DNA from: Pseudomonadota bacterium
GTDB lineage: Bacteria; Pseudomonadota; Gammaproteobacteria; Burkholderiales; Thiobacillaceae
Assembly: GCA_021820845.1 (NCBI GenBank)
Contig: JAKADC010000004.1
Span: 146,414-210,413 of the forward strand
Direction of reading: 5' to 3'
DNA length: 64,000 bases
Shown here: positions 33,085 to 43,474 of the stretch, piece by piece
How positions within the stretch are numbered: the first letter of the stretch is position 1
Layout of the letters: each line of letters starts with the position of its first letter
The notes under the pieces: model-generated
The model's input: the letters and a program-made list of their open reading frames with translations, nothing else
Told to the model about the DNA's origin: nothing
Databases searched by the model: none
Position numbers and translations under genes: made by a program

Positions 33085-34791
33085 ATGGCCAATAACGAAG
33101 CAACCAACACCGACTTGGCCTACGCCGACACCCTATGGAAATCGGCCGACACACTGCGCGGGCAGATCGATGCCGCCGAATACAAACACGTCGTCCTCGG
33201 CCTGCTGTTCTTGAAATACATCTCCGATTCCTTCGCTGCGCGCCGTGACGCACTCAAGGCTGAGCTGGAAGCTGACGGCATTACCGGTGAGCAGTGCGAG
33301 GCGTTGCTGGAGAGCCGTGACGAGTACACCGCCGAGCGGGTGTTCTGGGTGCCCCCGGAGGCGCGCTGGGCCAGCCTGCAAGATCAGGCAACGCGTGCCG
33401 ACATCGCCACGCTCATCGATGACGCCATCCTCGCCGTCGAACGCGACAACCCCAACCTCAAGGGCAAACTCCCGCGCGACTATGCGCGGCGCGGCATCGA
33501 GCCGGTCAAGCTCAAGGGGCTGATCGACCTGATCGCCGACATCGGCTTCAAAGGCGACCGTGCCAAGGCGCGCGACAGCCTCGGCCGCGTTTACGAATAT
33601 TTCCTCGGCAAGTTTGCCCAGGCCGAGGGCAAGCTGGGCGGCGAGTTCTACACGCCACGCTGCGTGGTGCGCCTGCTGGTCGAAATGCTCGAACCCTACG
33701 AGGGCCGGGTGTATGACCCCTGCTGTGGCTCCGGCGGCATGTTCGTGCAGTCCGAGCGTTTCGTCGAGGCCCACGGCGGCGAGAAGACGGACATATCCAT
33801 CTTCGGCCAAGAGTCCAACCCCACCACCTGGCGGCTGGCGCATATGAACCTCGCCATCCGCTCCATTGAGGCCAACCTGGGCAGCCAGCCCGCCGACAGT
33901 TTCCTGCGCGACCTGCACCCGGACCTCAAGGCCGACTACGTCCTTTCCAACCCGCCGTTCAACGTCTCGGACTGGTCCGGCAAGCTGCTACAGGACGACG
34001 TGCGTTGGCGCTTTGGCACGCCGCCGCTGGGCAATGCCAACTACGCCTGGATCCAGCACTTCGTTCACCACATCGCACCGCCCAATGGGCATGGCGGCGG
34101 CGTGGCAGGCTTCGTCATGGCGAATGGTTCGCTCTCCAGCAACACCGGCGGCGAGGGTGAAATCCGCCGCAAGATCGTTGAGGCCGATCTGGTAGACGCC
34201 ATCGTCGCCCTGCCGGCCCAGCTTTTCTTCACCACCGGCATACCGGTCTGCCTCTGGTTCCTTACCCGCGACAAGAGCGGCAGGAATCTCAAGCACGGCT
34301 GCCCGAACCGTCCCAGTGGCCGCAAAGGTGAAACCCTGTTCATCGATGCCCGCAAGCTCGGCACCATGCAGACGCGCACGCTGCGCGTGCTGACGGGTGG
34401 CGATGACGACGAGACGCTGCTTGCCGATGGCACGGGCGATCCCAAGCCCGACTCCGACATCGGCCGCATCGTCTATGCCTTCCGCCAGTGGCGCGGCGAG
34501 CCCAAGCCCGACTGGTGGGATGAAGCCCAGTACGGCGAATGGCGCTACCGCGACATCCCCGGCTTCTGCAAGGCGGCCAAGGTCGATGAGATCGGCAAGC
34601 ACGATTTCGTGCTCACCCCAGGCCGGTACGTCGGAGCCGAGGAGCAGGAGGACGATGGCGAGCCGTTCACGGAAAAGTATCCGCGGCTGCTGGCGGAGCT
34701 GGAAGCATGTTTCGCGGAGGGGGAGCGGTTGATTGGAGTGGTGCGATCGAAAGTGCGACATCTAGCGCCTGATGAGGGCGGACAAGGATGA
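33085..34791 (+). CDS. hsdM: Type I restriction-modification system, methyltransferase subunit
   Basis: HsdM methylates adenine in the sequence chosen by HsdS. The 568-aa protein has the N-terminal helical HsdM domain ([19 protein letters not shown]), the SAM-binding motif [18 protein letters not shown] (near residues 212-229) and the catalytic NPPF ([11 protein letters not shown], near 288). GC content is close to the core genome, unlike the divergent cluster. Its end overlaps hsdS by 4 bp. Confidence 0.95.
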   Translation: MANNEATNTDLAYADTLWKSADTLRGQIDAAEYKHVVLGLLFLKYISDSFAARRDALKAELEADGITGEQCEALLESRDEYTAERVFWVPPEARWASLQDQATRADIATLIDDAILAVERDNPNLKGKLPRDYARRGIEPVKLKGLIDLIADIGFKGDRAKARDSLGRVYEYFLGKFAQAEGKLGGEFYTPRCVVRLLVEMLEPYEGRVYDPCCGSGGMFVQSERFVEAHGGEKTDISIFGQESNPTTWRLAHMNLAIRSIEANLGSQPADSFLRDLHPDLKADYVLSNPPFNVSDWSGKLLQDDVRWRFGTPPLGNANYAWIQHFVHHIAPPNGHGGGVAGFVMANGSLSSNTGGEGEIRRKIVEADLVDAIVALPAQLFFTTGIPVCLWFLTRDKSGRNLKHGCPNRPSGRKGETLFIDARKLGTMQTRTLRVLTGGDDDETLLADGTGDPKPDSDIGRIVYAFRQWRGEPKPDWWDEAQYGEWRYRDIPGFCKAAKVDEIGKHDFVLTPGRYVGAEEQEDDGEPFTEKYPRLLAELEACFAEGERLIGVVRSKVRHLAPDEGGQG

Positions 34792-36182
34792 TTGACCAGC
34801 ACGCTACACAGACTGGTGGGCGAGCGGCGACCACTGGCCACATTGCGGGCGACTGTGTACTCGCCGTCGGGATGCCAGATGAAGAGACACGGCAAGGTTG
34901 GCGTTGGAGTCTGTTATCAGAGCTCGCCAGGCTGGAAACCGGGCACACGCCCAGTCGAAGGCATCCAGAGTACTGGAATGGTGTCATCCCATGGATCGGT
35001 ATCCGGGATGCTACGGCGAACCACGGGCGAACTCTGCTTGACACTGAGCAACACGTGACCCAAGCAGGCATTGACAACTCTTCTGCTCGGTTGCTGCCCG
35101 CCAACACCGTCTGTCTATCTCGTACCGCATCCGTGGGTTACGTGGTCGTGATGGGACGCCCAATGGCAACCAGCCAAGATTTTGTGAACTGGGTGTGCAA
35201 TCCAGAAGCGCTGGATTACCGCTACTTGAAGTACGCCTTGTTGGCAGAGCGGACAAGTTACTCTCGTTTTTCGCACGGAACGACACATCAAACGATCTAC
35301 TTTCCTGAGGTCAAGGCGTTCCACCTCTGTGCACCGGCAAAGGCAGCGCAAACGGCCATTGCGGATGTGCTGACAGCGCTGGACGACAAGATCGAAAACA
35401 ACCGACGCACCGCATGGGCGCTGGAGCGGTTGGCCCGGGCGATCTTCCGGGCCTGGTTCGTAGACTTCGAGCCTATCAAGGCCAAAGCTGGCGGCGCCAC
35501 TTCTTTTCCCTCCATGCCTCAAGCCGTCTTTGACGCGCTGCCCACCCGCTTCATCAACTCTGAAATCGGCCCAGTGCCGGAGGGATGGGAGATGAAGTCT
35601 ATTGGCGATGTGGTTTCAGTTAAAGGTGGCGCGACGCCGAGTACCAAAAGCCCGGAATATTGGGACGGCGGCACCCACTGCTGGGCGACACCGAAGGACA
35701 TGTCCAGGCTTTCCCACCCGGTGTTGCTTGATACCGAACGACACATCACGGACGCTGGCATAAACGGCATCAGTTCCGGCTTGCTGCCCCCTGGCACCGT
35801 GCTGCTGTCATCACGGGCACCCGTGGGTTACTTGGCGATCGCAGGCGTTCCAACCGCGATCAACCAAGGCTTCATCGCGATGGTTTGCGACGGACCTTTG
35901 CCCCCGACGTATGTGTTGCAGTGGACGTATGCGTCGATGGATGCAATCCACGGGCGGGCCAGCGGTACGACCTTCCCCGAGATTAGCAAGACGAACTTTC
36001 GACCGTTGCCTGTGGTGGTTCCGACTCCGGAAGTGGTGGCGGCTTTTCGGGGGCTGGCCGATCCGTTGTTCGATTTGCTGACAGCCACCGTTAAGGAGGA
36101 TTGCTCGTTGGCAGCAACACGCGATTACCTCCTGCCTCGCCTGCTGAGCGGAAGCGTCCGAGTGGAGCCGGTCAATGGCTGA
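34788..36182 (+). CDS. hsdS: Type I restriction-modification system, specificity subunit
   Basis: HsdS carries two target-recognition domains that read the two halves of the DNA site. Its 464 aa divide into TRD1 (residues about 35-175, [14 protein letters not shown]), a conserved helical spacer ([20 protein letters not shown]), TRD2 (about 265-420, [16 protein letters not shown]) and a final helix ([11 protein letters not shown]). TRD1 and TRD2 resemble each other ([13 protein letters not shown] and [13 protein letters not shown]), suggesting internal duplication and a nearly symmetric recognition site. The stop overlaps the abi gene by 8 bp. Confidence 0.93.
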   Translation: MIDQHATQTGGRAATTGHIAGDCVLAVGMPDEETRQGWRWSLLSELARLETGHTPSRRHPEYWNGVIPWIGIRDATANHGRTLLDTEQHVTQAGIDNSSARLLPANTVCLSRTASVGYVVVMGRPMATSQDFVNWVCNPEALDYRYLKYALLAERTSYSRFSHGTTHQTIYFPEVKAFHLCAPAKAAQTAIADVLTALDDKIENNRRTAWALERLARAIFRAWFVDFEPIKAKAGGATSFPSMPQAVFDALPTRFINSEIGPVPEGWEMKSIGDVVSVKGGATPSTKSPEYWDGGTHCWATPKDMSRLSHPVLLDTERHITDAGINGISSGLLPPGTVLLSSRAPVGYLAIAGVPTAINQGFIAMVCDGPLPPTYVLQWTYASMDAIHGRASGTTFPEISKTNFRPLPVVVPTPEVVAAFRGLADPLFDLLTATVKEDCSLAATRDYLLPRLLSGSVRVEPVNG

Positions 36183-36903
36183 CTTTACCTCGGTGCAGTC
36201 CAGCTTTCAGATGGTGGGGACACGCGCCGCCCTTGCATCTGGCCCCCTTGCGGAAGCGATCGAGCAGCAAATCAATGCGATCGAAAGCGCACTGGAGAGT
36301 GTGCCGGATTTTGCCTTTGACCTTTCCAAGACGCTGGTGGAGTCAGTATGCAAGACCGTGCTTGCCGACATCGGCCAGCAGGCCGACCCCAACTGGGACG
36401 CACCAAGGCTGCTGAAGGAAACCACGAACCAGTTGTCACTTCTCCCCCGCAACCACCCAGACCCGGTAAAGGCTGGCGAGTCAGTGAAGAAGACAGTCCG
36501 TGGGTTGCTGCAAACGATACAGGGGCTGTGCGAGCTACGGAACAACTACGGTATGGCCTCACACGGACGTGACAGCTTCACCGCTCGCCTCGATCAGCGG
36601 CAGGCAACGCTTGCCGCCCAGGCGGCCGACACCATCGTCTCTTTTCTGTACCGCATCCACCGAGACGCCCTGACACAGGTTCCCGGCGCGAGGGTGTACT
36701 ACGAAGATCATGCGGACTTCAACGAGGCATTCGATCGCGATTACGAGGTGATCCTGCTTGGCGAATTGGAGTTGCTGCCAAGCCGTGTGTTGTTCCTCTC
36801 GGACCCCGAGGCGTACCGGGCGGCATTGAATGATTTCATCGCGGAGCGCGATGGCAAGAACGGCGGCGACGACGCCAATGCAGCGCAAGAGGACGCGGAA
36901 TGA
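36175..36903 (+). CDS. Abi_C-like abortive infection protein inside the hsd operon
   Basis: This 242-aa protein matches the pattern of the abortive-infection C-terminal domain: helical repeats, then GLCELRNNYGMASHGRDS (residues 117-134, RN-x-HG signature) and a following helix with AQAADTIVSFLYRIH. The RxxxxxH-like pair is reminiscent of HEPN nucleases, which is inference. It overlaps hsdS by 8 bp and hsdR by 4 bp, so it is co-translated with both. The acidic tail (DGKNGGDDANAAQEDAE) is low complexity. Its effect is unknown; a backup suicide function for the restriction system fits the position. Confidence 0.8.
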   Translation: MADFTSVQSSFQMVGTRAALASGPLAEAIEQQINAIESALESVPDFAFDLSKTLVESVCKTVLADIGQQADPNWDAPRLLKETTNQLSLLPRNHPDPVKAGESVKKTVRGLLQTIQGLCELRNNYGMASHGRDSFTARLDQRQATLAAQAADTIVSFLYRIHRDALTQVPGARVYYEDHADFNEAFDRDYEVILLGELELLPSRVLFLSDPEAYRAALNDFIAERDGKNGGDDANAAQEDAE

Positions 36904-39900
36904 CGACGATTTCACCGACCGAACGGCTTGTTGAAGACGTTGCCACAGTCTACTTCGGCACACAGGGCTTTGTGGCCAAGAGCGGAGGCGATCTCGACGA
37001 CGCCGGCGAGCGCACCAACGCCTCGCAATCAATTCTGCAAGGACGCCTTGGCGCGGCGTTGCACCGGTTGAATCCCGCGCTGCCGCACGATGCGGTCGAG
37101 CAGGTCGTCCGAACCCTGTCCCGCCCGCCGAACCCGACGCTGATCCAGAATAACCGCTGGTTTCACACCTTGCTGACTGATGGCGTCGAGGTGGAATATC
37201 GAGACGCCGCGAGCGGCGAGACACGCGGCGGGCGGGCACGCCTGATCGACTTCGACAATCCCCTACAGAACGATTGGCTGGTGGTGCGGCAACTGACCAT
37301 CGTCGGCCCTTCTGGCAAGCACATTCGGCCCGACCTGACGGCCTTTCTCAATGGCCTCCCCATTGCGGTAATCGAGTTGAAAGACCCGACCGATACGGGC
37401 GCGGACTTGAACACGGCGATTGCGCAGCTTGGCCGGTACATGGAGACCGCGCCCGATCTCTTCGTGACGAACCTGCTGCTGGTTGCATCGGACGGCCTGC
37501 TGACCCGCGTCGGTTCCATCACCAGCGGCCGTAGCCGCTTCACGCCCTGGCGTCCAGCCGAAGGCGGCCAGCCGACGCTGGAGGCACTGATTCGCGGGCT
37601 GTTCGATCCCGCGCTAGTGCTCGATTACTTGCGCTCTTGCGTGGCCTTCGAGGAGGACGAACGCGGCGAGATCATCAAGAAGGTTGCCGGCTATCACCAG
37701 TTCCGCGCCGTGCGCAAGGCGCGCACCGCGGTGCTCTCGCATCTGAAGGCGCCTATCGGCGAGGGCGATGGGCGCGGGGGCGTGGTCTGGCATACCCAGG
37801 GCTCGGGCAAGTCGCTCACCATGCTGATGCTGGCGGGCGCACTCGTGCGCGAACCGGTGATGGCGAACCCAACCATCGTCATGGTCACCGACCGCAACGA
37901 CCTGGACGACCAGCTCTTCGGTACCTTTGCCGCCGGTCGCGCGCTGTTGCGGCAGGCGCCGGTGCAGGCCGAGAACCGTGGCCACCTCAAGGAACTGCTG
38001 GATCGCGCCGTCGGTGGCGTGGTGTTCACAACGATTCACAAGTTCACCGAGGCGCACGGCGAAATCTCCACCCGGGCCAATGTAATCGTGATGGCGGACG
38101 AGGCGCACCGCAGCCAGTACGGCTTCGTCGAAGGCGGGGCACGCTGGATGCGCGAGGCGCTGCCAAACGCGACCTTTGTCGGCTTCACCGGCACGCCGCT
38201 GGAGCGCGACGATAAGAACACCATTCACGTCTTCGGCGAGTACGCGGACGTGTACGACATCCGCCAGGCAGTGGAGGATGGGGCGACCAAGCCCCTCTAT
38301 TATGAGTCGCGCATCGTCAAGCTGACGGTAGACGATGCCGGCGCGACCGCTGCCGAGGCGGAACTGGAGCAGGCAGCGAAGGCCGACAACTCCGGCGAAG
38401 AAGTAACCGAGCAAATCCGCATACCGCTGGAGGCGCTAGTCGGAGCGCCGGAGCGGGTGGAACGGCTGGCCGCGTTCATCGTCGAGCATTGGGAAAAGCG
38501 CCGCGCTGCGATGGAAGGCAAGGCGATGATCGTTACCATGAGCCGCGACATTGCCGCGCGGCTGTATGAGGAGATCAAGGCACTCCGGCCGGGCTGGCAC
38601 GATCCCGACGACGAGCGGGGGATGATGAAGGTAATCGTGACCGGCAGTGGCGACGATTCCGAGCCGCTGCGCAGCCATGTGCGCAGCAAGGCCGAACGCA
38701 AGCGGTTGGCGGAACGGTTTAAGAATCCCGACGACGATTTCCGCTTGGTGATTGTCTGCGATATGTGGCTGACGGGTTTTGACTGCCCGCCCGCGCATAC
38801 GATGTACCTGGACAAGCCCCTCGCCGGCCACAACCTGATGCAGGCCATCGCGCGCGTGAATCGGGTCTATGGCGACAAGCCCGGCGGCTTGATCGTGGAT
38901 CTGCTCGGGCTCGCGGATCAGTTGGCCGATGCGCTCGCGACCTACACCCAGGCCGGCGGCACCGGCGAGGCGGTGCGGCAGGTGCAAGATGAGGCGGTAC
39001 CGGCAATGCAGGCCGCATTCGAGAAGCTGCGCGATTTCTTCCACGGCTGCGACTACGAAGCCGCGCTTGATGCCGAGCCCAAAGCCGTTCTGGCTGTCTA
39101 TTTGCGAGCAATTGACCACGTGTTCGCACAGCCCGATGGCTGGCGCTGGCTGCGCGAGCGCGTGAAGGAGCTGTCGGCTGCTTTTGCACTGGCGGTTCCC
39201 CGCCCCGAGACGGAAGCCTTGGTGGATCATCTGGCGTTCTTCCAGCGCCTGGCTGCCATGATCCGCAAGCGGCTGGCGGACGAAGGCAGCGGAGTTACCA
39301 AGGCGTGGCAGCGCGACGTGGATGCGGCCGTGCGGCAGGTGATCGGCGGTGCAGTGGATGCAGATCAGGTTATTGACCTGTTCGCGGTTGCGGGGCTCGA
39401 CGAGGCGCGCCTGGACATTCTGAGCGACGATTTCCTGAAGCGCGTTGCAGCGCTGGAGCAGAAGAACCTTGCCCTCGAAACCTTGCGCAAGCTGCTAAGC
39501 GACCAGATTCGCATCACGGAGCGGTCGAACATTGTCCAAAGCAAGAAGTTCCGCGAGGCGCTCGAAGACGCCATGCTCCGCTACACCAACAAGGCGATCA
39601 CCACGGCCGAGATGGTTTCGCGCCTGATCGATTTGGCGAAGGAGCTGCGGACGGCACAACAGCACGGCACGGAGCTGGGCCTGAGTGGCGAAGAGACGGC
39701 GTTCTACGACGCGCTGGCTGAGAATGGCTCCGCGAAGGATGTCATGAAGAGCGACACACTTCGGCTGATGGCACGCGAGCTGGCTGAGATGATCAAGAAG
39801 ATGCCGAAGCTCGACTGGACGCAGCGTGAGTCGGTGCGGGCGGACCTGCGGCGGCACGTCCGCCGCCTGCTGGCCAAGTATGGTTACCCACCGGATCTGT

Positions 39901-39962
39901 CCGATGACGCGACGCAGCTTGTGCTGCGGCAGGCGGAATTGTCGACGGAGAATGGGGCGTAA
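36900..39962 (+). CDS. hsdR: Type I restriction-modification system, endonuclease/translocase subunit
   Basis: HsdR cuts unmodified DNA after ATP-driven translocation. The 1020-aa protein has the nuclease motif (RPDLTAFLNGLPIAVIELK, Asp...Glu-x-Lys, residues 142-160). The SF2 motor follows: Walker A HTQGSGKSLTMLML near 297, DEAH box VIVMADEAHRSQYG near 400, motif III GFTGTPLE, and motif VI in MQAIARVNRVYGDK. A C-terminal helical domain binds the HsdM/S core. All signature residues are present, so the system is likely active. It is the last gene of the operon. Confidence 0.95.
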   Translation: MTTISPTERLVEDVATVYFGTQGFVAKSGGDLDDAGERTNASQSILQGRLGAALHRLNPALPHDAVEQVVRTLSRPPNPTLIQNNRWFHTLLTDGVEVEYRDAASGETRGGRARLIDFDNPLQNDWLVVRQLTIVGPSGKHIRPDLTAFLNGLPIAVIELKDPTDTGADLNTAIAQLGRYMETAPDLFVTNLLLVASDGLLTRVGSITSGRSRFTPWRPAEGGQPTLEALIRGLFDPALVLDYLRSCVAFEEDERGEIIKKVAGYHQFRAVRKARTAVLSHLKAPIGEGDGRGGVVWHTQGSGKSLTMLMLAGALVREPVMANPTIVMVTDRNDLDDQLFGTFAAGRALLRQAPVQAENRGHLKELLDRAVGGVVFTTIHKFTEAHGEISTRANVIVMADEAHRSQYGFVEGGARWMREALPNATFVGFTGTPLERDDKNTIHVFGEYADVYDIRQAVEDGATKPLYYESRIVKLTVDDAGATAAEAELEQAAKADNSGEEVTEQIRIPLEALVGAPERVERLAAFIVEHWEKRRAAMEGKAMIVTMSRDIAARLYEEIKALRPGWHDPDDERGMMKVIVTGSGDDSEPLRSHVRSKAERKRLAERFKNPDDDFRLVIVCDMWLTGFDCPPAHTMYLDKPLAGHNLMQAIARVNRVYGDKPGGLIVDLLGLADQLADALATYTQAGGTGEAVRQVQDEAVPAMQAAFEKLRDFFHGCDYEAALDAEPKAVLAVYLRAIDHVFAQPDGWRWLRERVKELSAAFALAVPRPETEALVDHLAFFQRLAAMIRKRLADEGSGVTKAWQRDVDAAVRQVIGGAVDADQVIDLFAVAGLDEARLDILSDDFLKRVAALEQKNLALETLRKLLSDQIRITERSNIVQSKKFREALEDAMLRYTNKAITTAEMVSRLIDLAKELRTAQQHGTELGLSGEETAFYDALAENGSAKDVMKSDTLRLMARELAEMIKKMPKLDWTQRESVRADLRRHVRRLLAKYGYPPDLSDDATQLVLRQAELSTENGA

Positions 39963-40083
39963 GGATGAACGCTATTATCCGGTGCGCCCTGTCGCCCGCC
40001 GTGTGGGTTTAGACATCTCCCCCTCGACCTCGGCCATGAGATTTGCTGCTGGACCGGTCGCTTGGCTTCGTATCGCCCCTTGA

Positions 40084-40302
40084 TCATCTGCTGTCAATTA
40101 GCTTGCGCAAACCCCGCAGTATTTCTTGCCACTTATTACGCTGTTCCCGCTCCACCTTTGTGGAACGGCCATGAATCCTAGGTCGTCCGGTACTCTTGCC
40201 GCCGTGCATTCGGCAGCGGCCATTCGCCATTGCCCAATTCCGGCAGGGCTGCCCAGTGGTCCGACAGTGCGCGCCGCAGGCTTGCATGGGGTTATTTCTC
40301 AT
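40084..40302 (-). CDS. Small HGGKSTG-motif protein
   Basis: About 72 aa starting at MRNNPMQACGAHCRTTGQPC (an upstream start at 40356 is also open). It has two or three Cys (CGAHCR, QPCRNW, GRCRMHGGKSTGRPR) that may bind zinc, and the HGGKSTG motif found in small proteins of many integrated elements. Function unknown. It overlaps the end of the next gene and is probably co-expressed. Confidence 0.7.
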   Translation of the reverse strand: MRNNPMQACGAHCRTTGQPCRNWAMANGRCRMHGGKSTGRPRIHGRSTKVEREQRNKWQEILRGLRKLIDSR

Positions 40303-41068
40303 CTTTCCCTCCGCCTCCCTCCCGGCTGACATTTCCGATGATGGCTTGGCCGCCATCTTTCACGTTGACATGCTGAACAACGATGCGCTGCTCTCCTTTG
40401 CTGCGAATACGATCGAACGTCAACAGTCCCCTCTGGAATGTTTCCATCATTCTGGCCGCTAAGTTAAATAGTCGGGCCTTGTCACCGACATCCTGCTGGA
40501 ACGTGGCCTTGTCCGCGATTTCGAGCGCCGCCTTGTGTGCGACAGCAAGCTGATGGGCCAGCATCTTTTCCAAGCTGTTTTCAGCCTTGATGCTGTCCGC
40601 CACGTCCAGAGCCATTGCTGCACAGTCGGTCCCCATGCGGTCGAGTAACTTGAGCCGATGCACCGATGCATCGATCGCCACAACGTCTGGGTCTGTAAGC
40701 GTGTTGACGGCCCACGAAGGCGTGTGAGACTTCGCATGAATAACCTCGCCACCGGCCACCCTTTCTGGAATAAGCTCCGTCCCGAACAGCATTTCCGATT
40801 TCTTGGCATACATCTCGGCCCCGGACTCATGTCCGCTTGCACGTGCTGGATCGCCCGAATTCCGATACATGCTTGCCGTGACACGCTCGGTCATTGCGAT
40901 GGTTTGCGCACGCGTTGCACGCGTCGTGGTATCGCGCCCGGCACGGCCACGCTCGATACACGGCATGCATACGAATCCCTCCTCGCAGGGATGCAACGCC
41001 CCCTCTTGTGTTCCGCAAAGCGAACATTCACTGTGCTTAATGCCATTGTTTCGTTTCTTTGCCATCAC
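40292..41068 (-). CDS. Island accessory protein with CxxC zinc motif
   Basis: This 258-aa protein starts with a CxxC...CxxC cluster (CSLCGTQEGALHPCEEGFVCMPC, shortened here), likely one zinc site. The middle is helical (MLAHQLAVAHKAALEIADKA, ARLFNLAARMMETFQRGLLT). The tail is QRIVVQHVNVKDGGQAIIGN, as in proteins that accompany HGGKSTG genes on phage-like elements. The role is not known. It precedes the HGGKSTG gene and follows a 130-aa gene with overlap. Confidence 0.75.
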   Translation of the reverse strand: MMAKKRNNGIKHSECSLCGTQEGALHPCEEGFVCMPCIERGRAGRDTTTRATRAQTIAMTERVTASMYRNSGDPARASGHESGAEMYAKKSEMLFGTELIPERVAGGEVIHAKSHTPSWAVNTLTDPDVVAIDASVHRLKLLDRMGTDCAAMALDVADSIKAENSLEKMLAHQLAVAHKAALEIADKATFQQDVGDKARLFNLAARMMETFQRGLLTFDRIRSKGEQRIVVQHVNVKDGGQAIIGNVSREGGGGKDEK

Positions 41069-41457
41069 TGAATCCTTTCATTAGGATCTCGTTCTAAATC
41101 CTTGCAGTAACCTTGCTGGTGCCCGTTGGTGTCCTTCAGATTCGGCATGTAGCCTTCGCATCGCCGGAGAATGTCGCGGAGTGGCTCATAGTCCCGATTC
41201 GCCACGATTTCACCCCGCCAGGCTGCAAGGCAGCGCAGCCCGGCAAGGTTCGCGCACTGTTCGCAGGTGCGACGGTCATCGGGGAAAAGGTCAGACTCCG
41301 GCATGTCGCTCTCGCCGTTGCTTTGTGGGGTATCAGGAATATCAAGGGTGCAAGCCAGTATTGACGCGGGTTCCATTGATACCCCGTCGGGATCGCACTG
41401 GGTATCACGGGTATCGGTTCGCCGCTCAAGCCGTTCCAGCAGATCAGCTAACGCCAT
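41065..41457 (-). CDS. Hypothetical cysteine-containing protein
   Basis: This 130-aa acidic protein has four to six Cys (TCEQCANLAGLRCLAAW, RRCEGYMPN) that could form a zinc site in its C-terminal half. It overlaps both neighbours (4 bp and 14 bp). Not recognised; typical of short proteins between DUF927 genes and later genes on related elements. Confidence 0.7.
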   Translation of the reverse strand: MALADLLERLERRTDTRDTQCDPDGVSMEPASILACTLDIPDTPQSNGESDMPESDLFPDDRRTCEQCANLAGLRCLAAWRGEIVANRDYEPLRDILRRCEGYMPNLKDTNGHQQGYCKDLERDPNERIQ

Positions 41458-43474
41458 GATCGCCCCCCAGCTTGTCGGCGTGGACGGGGTAGAGTTTCAC
41501 CCCGCGCCCGCCGATGCGATGGAACCGCTGCCGCCTGCCGTCCGCCCCTGGTATAGGCAGCGCCCCGACCTCCTGTAAAGCATCCAGTGCTCGCTTGAAG
41601 TCGAAACCCTTCAAGGCTTCGCGCATCCCGTCCGCCGTGAACAGGTATTCGCGGCCTTCGCCGGTGTCACGCCACCAGCCCGCCCGGTCGCGTATCGGGG
41701 TTTCGCCGGTGTGGTCGGCATCGGAGAAACGCCCGTCGCCGTGGCGTTCGATGAAGCCTAAAACCCTATCCAGAATTTGCCGCCGCTCATCGTTGCCGCG
41801 TCCGCGTGCTGCCCGCCATACCCGGAAGCCTTCCGCCGCTGCCTTGACGGCCTCGCCTTCCGGCCAGCCCGTGATGCCATACTCGGTCGCCATTTCACCC
41901 GCCAGCGCCAGCAGGGCGAAGCGTCCCGCCGCACGCTTATCCTGTCCCTCGCCACCCTCGGCTGAAAAATCAGGAAGTGCCTTGAGCCGTTCCAGCAGCG
42001 CACAAAAGTCTTGGCTGTCGCGGGTCAGCCTTTCAAGGAAAGCCCGCCCGGCGTGTCCGTGATGAGTGACCGCCGCCCGCTTGATCGCATCCGAAAACGC
42101 CGTCCCGCTCGATAGATCGTGCAGCGCGTCCCAAGCGCCATATACCCGCGCCGCCGGTATATCGAGCAGCCGTACTGCCTGCCCCGCCTTGGCCCGGTGT
42201 CCGCCTTCCTGCATCGTGGTGGCGATCGTGCGTTCGCCGCTCGACAGCACGAAGCAGCGCCAGCGCGTCACCGCCCGTGCGCTTCCTGTCCGCCCGGCGC
42301 GTTGCTTGCCGCGCCCGTTTCCAAGGGCATAGACGATGGCCCCGACTTCGCGCGGATCGCATTCACTGATTTCGTCCAGGGCCAGCAGGCAATCATTGAA
42401 CAGCGCCGCCGCGCCTTCCATGCCGTTTGCAGTCGCCCGCCAGCTTCTGCGGTAATTCGACCCACCCCATACTGAACATCCCGCTTCAAGCAGTGTCGTT
42501 TTGCCAGTCGAAGAATCGCCCACAAAATGCACCCCGCCGCCCTCGGTATTGCATCGCGTCAACAGCGGCCCGGCGAAAGATGCGGACAAAGCCAGCAGCA
42601 ACAGCGGATTGCCGACAGCCCGTGCCGCGATTTCCTCACGCCACCCTTCCAGCGTCCCGGCCTTCGTGTGTTCATCGTGTCCGCGCTCGCCGCTCTGGAA
42701 GATCACGCCCGAAGCTGCCGTCCCGATTACCGCATCCGGCAGCACGAAGGAATCGCCACACCATCCGACTTGCAGGGCGCACCGCATCTGCCGCTTCGGC
42801 GGTTTGGCTTGCAGGTAGTTCGCCAACAGGGTCTTGGCGGTCGGGTCGATTTCCACGCCCATCGCCAGCAGTTCGCCGCGCAGGTCATCACCCGAGCCGC
42901 GCAGCAGTTCCATCGGCATGGCCCATTCGCGCCAGCGCCCCAGCGTGTTCCTGAACCGCAGCAGCCGCCCGAAGTTGTTGTCTTGGCCATCGAAGGTCAC
43001 GGCCTCGATATGCAGGGGCGAGCAAACGCGGGTTTCCGTCGGCGTCGGTGGCGCATCGCTCTTGCCGGGCTTGATACCGAAATGCCAGACGCCAGACCGA
43101 TACTTCGCCCCGTCATCTTCCAGCCTGTCATCAAAAACGCGGAAACATGGGCGCTCATCCACGCCGGGTATCTTGCTTGCCGCCGTGGCTGATACCGCTG
43201 ATACCCCATCAGCATCGGCAGGGGTGTCAGCGGCAAGCCCGTGGTTACTGGACTGCACCCCTGATACCTGTGATACCCCGATATTTACCAATGCCGCGTC
43301 CGGTTCGCCGGTTTCGGTGTCCGCGCTTTGCAGCCCCGCCAGAATTGGCGCAATTGCTTTTCCGGTGCCGCATTGGGACTCGCCTATCACCGAAGCCGCC
43401 GCGCTTGTTATGGCGCGTTTTACGGCATCCAAACCGGACAGCGCCGCCATATCGTTAAAGTCGGTCGCGCTCAT
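41444..43474 (-). CDS. DUF927-domain replication protein (helicase-like)
   Basis: This 676-aa protein has the DUF927 region: a Walker A motif GDSSTGKTTLLEAGCSVWG near residues 320-338, a Walker B-like acidic stretch LLALDEISECDPREV, and an arginine-rich sensor area. The layout suggests an ATP-dependent helicase of the type used by integrated elements and plasmids for replication. It overlaps the Toprim gene upstream by 4 bp, so the two act together. Confidence 0.88.
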   Translation of the reverse strand: MSATDFNDMAALSGLDAVKRAITSAAASVIGESQCGTGKAIAPILAGLQSADTETGEPDAALVNIGVSQVSGVQSSNHGLAADTPADADGVSAVSATAASKIPGVDERPCFRVFDDRLEDDGAKYRSGVWHFGIKPGKSDAPPTPTETRVCSPLHIEAVTFDGQDNNFGRLLRFRNTLGRWREWAMPMELLRGSGDDLRGELLAMGVEIDPTAKTLLANYLQAKPPKRQMRCALQVGWCGDSFVLPDAVIGTAASGVIFQSGERGHDEHTKAGTLEGWREEIAARAVGNPLLLLALSASFAGPLLTRCNTEGGGVHFVGDSSTGKTTLLEAGCSVWGGSNYRRSWRATANGMEGAAALFNDCLLALDEISECDPREVGAIVYALGNGRGKQRAGRTGSARAVTRWRCFVLSSGERTIATTMQEGGHRAKAGQAVRLLDIPAARVYGAWDALHDLSSGTAFSDAIKRAAVTHHGHAGRAFLERLTRDSQDFCALLERLKALPDFSAEGGEGQDKRAAGRFALLALAGEMATEYGITGWPEGEAVKAAAEGFRVWRAARGRGNDERRQILDRVLGFIERHGDGRFSDADHTGETPIRDRAGWWRDTGEGREYLFTADGMREALKGFDFKRALDALQEVGALPIPGADGRRQRFHRIGGRGVKLYPVHADKLGGDHGVS

